Part shown: in pieces, positions 17,336-30,952 of the stretch
How positions within the stretch are numbered: the stretch's first letter is position 1
Layout of the letters: each line of letters opens with the position of its first letter
Assembly: GCA_001579985.1 (NCBI GenBank)
Contig: LRSR01001981.1
Coordinates: 1-30,952, forward strand
Length of the DNA stretch: 30,952 bases
Source of the DNA: Hypsibius dujardini
Taxonomy: Eukaryota > Tardigrada > Eutardigrada > Parachela > Hypsibiidae
Direction of reading: 5' to 3'
Made by a program: the position numbers and the translations under genes
The notes under the pieces: model-generated
What the model was told of the DNA's origin: nothing
What the model saw: the letters and a program-made list of their open reading frames with translations, nothing else
Database searches by the model: none

Positions 17336-18198
17336 TTTTTACTTCTACTGCCCCAGCTTTGATGTTTCTCCGGAAGTTGAGTCAGTTGTGGCCCGTGGGC
17401 GTCGGTTTGCTCAGTTGTGATGAAAGTCCAAATGTAAATTGCCCTGAAGGCGTTTCGGGTGACAGTGGATGTAAAGCTGGGTTGGATTGGACACTTATCG
17501 TTGATTGGTCCATTGTACGGTATACTTCATCCATGGGAGGTAGATTGCTCAATAGGATAGGCGCTGTGCCTACGGGGCTACGTTACTGTTAAGTTTTATG
17601 TGCGCTCACCCATTCCACCACAGTACTGTGATTCCACTAGGGATGGGCGTCCAAATCATGGATATGGATTTCATGGATCTTTAAATTCCATGGATTTTCG
17701 AAATTCAAGGATTTGGATTCCATTTGGACTCCCCATTTTAAATTTCCAGTTTTTATTGACTTTTTGCTCAACATTCTGTGGCTGAATTTTCAGATCCTGA
17801 TTTAGCTTAGACCTAGCCTAGAACATCTATGTTCCGCCTTTTCAACATCCAAGCTTTCATGGAAATTCAAAATCCATCGATTTCCAATTTCCATTGTCCA
17901 ATGGATTTTCATGGAAGTCTAATGGCATTTCCAAATCCAATCCAACCGAACGAATCCTCACAATTCCACCCTGTTGTGGTTTCAGCAGTTCCGTAGCTCC
18001 GTCGTCGCTCCGTCAATCGTTTTTCGCCGATTTGTCAACAAACGCGTCAAAACGCGTTTTTCTTTTTTATTCGCATGCTTTTTTTCATTATTATTATATT
18101 CTCAGTTTAAATACTGTTTCCCCTTGGAATAGGCCGATTTTTAGGCCAGTTTTCCCTAACGCCTGTTCGCGGGGGAACTGGGCATCATCTTCTTTCGA
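17336..18198. other. Intergenic segment between COA6 and POLQ
   Basis: No gene supported. The frame around 17251-17592 has no similarity I recognise and starts in the tandem repeat. The segment holds a candidate hAT-like relic at 17638-17961 and the POLQ promoter/5' UTR, which is T-rich at 18040-18110 with no clear core motif. Confidence 0.6.
17638..17961. mobile_element. Candidate degraded hAT-like MITE
   Basis: Left end TAGGGATGGGCGTCCAAATC resembles hAT termini. Both halves are rich in ATGGATTT/AAATCCAT repeats in opposite orientation. Flanks GATTCCAC (17630-17637) and AATTCCAC (17962-17969) could be an 8-bp target duplication with one mismatch. The two termini match poorly, so the right border is uncertain. 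Confidence 0.4.
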
Positions 18199-27796
<9,598 letters not shown>

Positions 27797-28013
27797 GGGT
27801 TCCCCTCCGGGTTAACATGCGGGTCGGTCCTAGCTGAGGTGCCTTGGAGCCGTATACTCTAGAATGAGGGTTCCCCTCCGGGTTAACATGCGGGTCGGTC
27901 CTAGCTGGGGTGCCTTGGAGCCGTATACTCTGGAATGAGGGTTCCCCTCCGGGTCATTATGCGGGTCGGTCCTAGCTGGGGTGCCTTGAAGCCGTATACT
28001 CTGGAATGAGCTC

Positions 28014-28935
28014 TGAAAGTGCCTAAATTTTATACTCTTATTTTTGGGAGTTTTTCTGGCTCTTTTACTTTTTCCGGTTTTTAATTTATTTATTTAATTA
28101 TTTCTACGTTGTTGGATCTGTAGCTGGCACTCCCGCATACGCCTTTATCTTGCTTTTTCCGAAGTTTAAAACTGTCTATGATTAATGAAGGCATGGGTTC
28201 ACGCGTGGGGGTAAGATTTTTGTCCTTATTGGCGTATGAATACCAGAACACAAAGGCGCCGTGAAACGGCCAAAAAAGGCGCCGTGAAACGGCCAAAACC
28301 AGTCTGAGAAAAGAAATTTGAAGGGCGAATAACTTAAACGTAATTCGCACGTCGCGATTGCTACAAAACACTAAACTAAGGGAGTGAACGATTATTTCAA
28401 AGGATTATCTACTGCACAGAATGCCAGAAGAGAGACGAGTTCGATGGTCCGTTTCTAGAACGAGGTTCGGTTCCAGCAGATGTGGTCAAGTTGTGTTGAA
28501 AGCGTCCGGAGTCCTTGAGGGCGATGGGCGTAGCTCCATCTCCGGATTTATTCTAACGCATAAATCTTTGCCATTATATATGGCGTGAATTGGAATTGGA
28601 ATTGGCGTGAATTGGAATTGGAATTGGCGTGAAATGGAAACCGACCAGTTGCACTTTTTTTTGGGAAAAGTGAGTTTGCACTATTTTCTGACAAATGGGT
28701 GAATGGCCGACATTTCGAGTGCTTGGTTACACGATTCGGACCGGAAGTAACAAAGTTACGGGATGGTAACCAAACACTAGACCAAAAACGACTCTTCGAG
28801 AAAACAGCGTTCGAAGATTTCAGCCTTAAGATATCGATAATTTTGCTCGCACTGATCCGAAGATCAAAACGTTTTTGATGGGTACTTGTACTAACCGACT
28901 TGTACTAACCGACAAATTCAAAAGATGACACGAAG
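28014..28935. other. Intergenic segment downstream of POLQ
   Basis: No gene supported. The minus-strand frame at 28090-28371 has no recognisable features. A 23-bp direct repeat containing GGCGCCGTGAAACGGCC lies at 28252-28298, and a 22-bp unit GGCGTGAATTGGAATTGGAA repeats at 28582-28636. No AATAAA is seen near the POLQ stop; an A/T-rich block at 28080-28110 could serve as 3' end signal. Confidence 0.6.
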
Positions 28936-28937
28936 TA

Positions 28938-29211
28938 CTGTACGCTCCCGATCTCAAGGGTCGATTTAAGTCCCGCCCGAAAACAGGTTCCGTCACTCGC
29001 TTGGTTGTTCATTCAGATTCACTTAAACTTTACTGACTTTAAAATTTTGAAACCGAAATCATCATTTCAATCAAGCAAGGTAGCATAGCCTGTCAGGCAA
29101 AAACCAACAGGCCAATCACGGACAAGTGAACGAAATTGAACGATCCGCTGAAGCTTGATGTGAATCAGCGGGGGTGGGGCATAATCGACCCTTCAGATCG
29201 GGAGTGTACCG
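28938..29211. mobile_element. MITE, family F4, copy B (274 bp)
   Basis: TA flanks at 28936-28937 and 29212-29213. Left end CTGTACGCTCCCGATCTCAA; right end reverse-complemented CGGTACACTCCCGATCTGAA, with similarity continuing about 45 bp inward (GGGTCGATT, CCC-CCC). Shares its body with copy A. No ORF. Confidence 0.9.
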
Positions 29212-29314
29212 TATAAAGGATCAAGTTAATCTACTGACATCTGTGAGAAGGAAATTTCCCGCTCCGCTGTCCGCGAAGATCCGATGGCGGCAGAATCTTG
29301 ACCGTTGTGGTATA

Positions 29315-29592
29315 CCGTATTCCCCCGATCTCAATGGACAGCTAAGCCCCACCCCCTCCAGTCATCGGTTGACTGTTCAAATCGGATTCACTGTTCGTGA
29401 TTGGTTGAAATTTAAGCCCAACTTGGCAGCGATTGATTGATTGATTAGGCGGGATTTCTTGACGCACACATTGAACCAGTTGATTGATTGATTGTAGGAA
29501 AACAATAGCAAACAGTGATAAACAGATAAGATCCGGGGTGGATCAAATTAACTGGTAGGACAATAAAGTGTCCCTTGAAATCGGGGGAACAG
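29315..29592. mobile_element. MITE, family F4, divergent copy C (278 bp)
   Basis: Left end CCGTATTCCCCCGATCTCAA with TA before it; right end reverse-complemented CTGTTCCCCCGATTTCAAGG. Length matches copies A and B. AGCCCCACCCCC and GTGATTGGTTG internal segments resemble the right half of copy B in reverse. The right TA flank is not exact. It lies about 100 bp from copy B. Confidence 0.7.
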
Positions 29593-29910
29593 CTTAACAG
29601 ATTTATTTTGAACAGTTTCCAGTTGCAGAGCGTTGTGCACTGCGCAATGCACTGTGCAAGTGTGCTGGAAAAAATTTCCCTCTGCGCCAATTGGGCTTCC
29701 GAAAAAAAAACTATTTTCTATTTTTTTTTAAACTCTCAAAAGTAGAGGAATGTTCTTTCCTACAGAGGATGAATCACTTACACGCGACCACTTGCTTGTT
29801 CCTCTTCGTGTATACGCGCACGTGCGTGTTTTGCACATCTCACGCAAAAAATTGCGCAACCAAGTTGTTGCTGTTTACTTTGTCAGTTGGAGTTTTCACT
29901 TGCTTTAAAA
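29593..29910. other. Upstream segment of the mariner transposase
   Basis: Contains T-rich and A-rich runs near 29701-29732 and a mixed stretch GTGCACTGCGCAATGCACTG at 29635-29654. The left end of the mariner element should lie here, but the partner end is beyond the window, so its border cannot be set. Confidence 0.4.
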
Positions 29911-30952
29911 ATGGTGCTCCTAATTAGTTCTGGGCTCGAGGCCTCGATTTTGACCTTATACCATCTCAATTATTCCTCCAGAAAAATTGTGAGCACTCTG
30001 ATCGCCCAAAATCAACCTGTTTCCAAAACTACGGTCCTTAAGGTCTGCGATAAATTCGAGAAGAAACGAAGTGGAATTCCTCTAGCCCCTGTGAAGAAGT
30101 GGAATCGAGGGACCCCGAAATTGAGGAATCTGGCTTTCATCTTGAAAGTGAAACGAAACATCAAGGTTGCTTCTCCACCTTCCATTACCCAGCTAACGAA
30201 GGATAACCAAGTCTCGAAGTCCACGATTCAGCGAATTATCAAGCAGGATGTCGAGAGGAAGTTGAGAAAAAAGTACCACATCCACGCCCTGTCGAATAAG
30301 GAGATTCTCCAACGTCTCCAACGCGGCCCTCACTTTTTGGGATTCCTAGGATCAACCAAGCTTCGCTATATTTTGACAGTAGACGAGGCATGGGTTTATC
30401 TAGATACTACCAACGGAGTGCGAAGAGTTTACTACGAGATCAAAGGAGCGCGGACCCCGGAAAGTTGGACCAAGTTCTGTAAGAAATCTCACCCCGTTGG
30501 AGTGATTTTCTTCGGTGGGATATGCTAGCGCGGCGTGACTACTCTTCGTTTCATCGAATCTGGGGCAAAAATTAATTCGGATTATTACATAAAGCATTGC
30601 CTGAAACCGCTGATTGAGGTTGACATCCCACACCTTTATCCGGGGGAGGAACATAAAGTCGTCCTCCACCAAGACTCCGCTCGAGCTCACGCCTCCAAAA
30701 AGACCCAAAAAGACCTTCTGGAATCCGGGATAAAATTTATTCCGGCAGAGCAGTGGATAGGCTATTCACCCGATCTGGCTCCGATGGACTACGCGGTCAA
30801 CGGAAAATTCAAGTGGGATTTGTTTGACAGAGAAGCTAGTACTTTGCATGGCCTCAAGCGTGTCGTGACAGCAGTGTGGTCTGAAATTCCTCTCGATTTT
30901 ATTCGAAAAACTCGCTTATCCTGGCCAAAACGTGTCGAATTGATGATAGAAC
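29911..30952 (+). mobile_element. DD37D mariner-type transposase, one in-frame stop, truncated by window end
   Basis: ATG at 29911 opens a frame to TAG at 30526-30528; the same frame then continues without further stops to the window end, giving at least 346 codons. The N-terminus has two helix-turn-helix-like segments (SSRKIVSTLIAQNQPVSKTTV and SITQLTKDNQVSKSTIQRII trimmed forms). The catalytic triad is visible: TVDEAWVYLD (first Asp), VLHQDSARAH (second Asp) and YSPDLAPMDYA (third Asp), with 37 residues between the second and third, as in maT/DD37D mariners. The stop lies between the first and second Asp, so the copy cannot make a full transposase unless the stop is read through. Otherwise it looks young: no frameshift. 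Confidence 0.88.

Noticed and set aside
17251-17592. Plus-strand frame downstream of COA6
   Set aside because: Begins in the 89-bp tandem repeat and shows no conserved features or splice context.
27797-28007. Extra coding copies of the POLQ C-terminus
   Set aside because: They follow the TGA stop and 71 is not a multiple of three; no start or splice site would translate them.
28090-28371. Minus-strand 93-codon frame
   Set aside because: Includes a 23-bp direct repeat and shows no domain or codon pattern that supports coding.

Overview
This is a stretch of a metazoan nuclear genome: intron-rich genes on both strands, spliceosomal GT-AG (and one GC-AG) introns, ciliary and mitochondrial genes of animal type, DNA-transposon relics and microsatellites. 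Several introns are only 60-80 nt and base composition is moderate, so a compact-genome invertebrate is likely. I cannot name the phylum from sequence alone.

Layout. (1) 86-860, + strand: three exons of the C-terminal half of a DEAD-box-like (DDX19/eIF4A-type) protein whose motifs V and VI have changed beyond recognition. (2) 1436-4108, +: a four-exon STK16/NAK-like kinase with a long unrecognised C-terminal extension. (3) 6371-4178, -: a five-exon mitochondrial methionine aminopeptidase (METAP1D), convergent with the kinase, 69 bp between stop codons. (4) 6440-8033: a transposon patch with two copies of a CACGTGG-ended MITE and a hAT-like element nested in another. (5) 10872-8096, -: an eight-exon SAXO/FAM154-like axonemal repeat protein built from phase-0 exons of about 204 nt. 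(6) 16054-11276, -: a thirteen-exon membrane-anchored gamma-glutamyltransferase. (7) 16483-16997, +: COA6, a twin CX9C/CX10C cytochrome oxidase assembly factor, divergent from GGT. (8) 18199-27796, +: a complete fourteen-exon DNA polymerase theta (helicase plus polymerase), about 2063 residues. (9) 27797-30952: a tandem array derived from the POLQ 3' end, two MITEs, and a DD37D mariner transposase with one in-frame stop, cut by the window end.

Gene models were built by hand: exon joins were accepted when phases matched and the product continued the family alignment. Phases close for all six complete genes. They do not form an operon-like unit. They are ordinary housekeeping or ciliary loci in a compact region.

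Most of the non-coding sequence is repeats: (CTGT)n/(ACAG)n tracts in about half of the longer introns, and at least four MITE families (foldback 230 bp, two copies; CACGTGG, four copies; about 280 bp, three copies; 322 bp, one copy), all with TA target sites, plus hAT-like elements with 8-bp duplications. I did not find a clear new multi-gene system. The most unusual items are the motif-less helicase domain, the kinase extension, the symmetric exon array of the SAXO gene with an exon relic, the POLQ 3'-end array and the MITE families.
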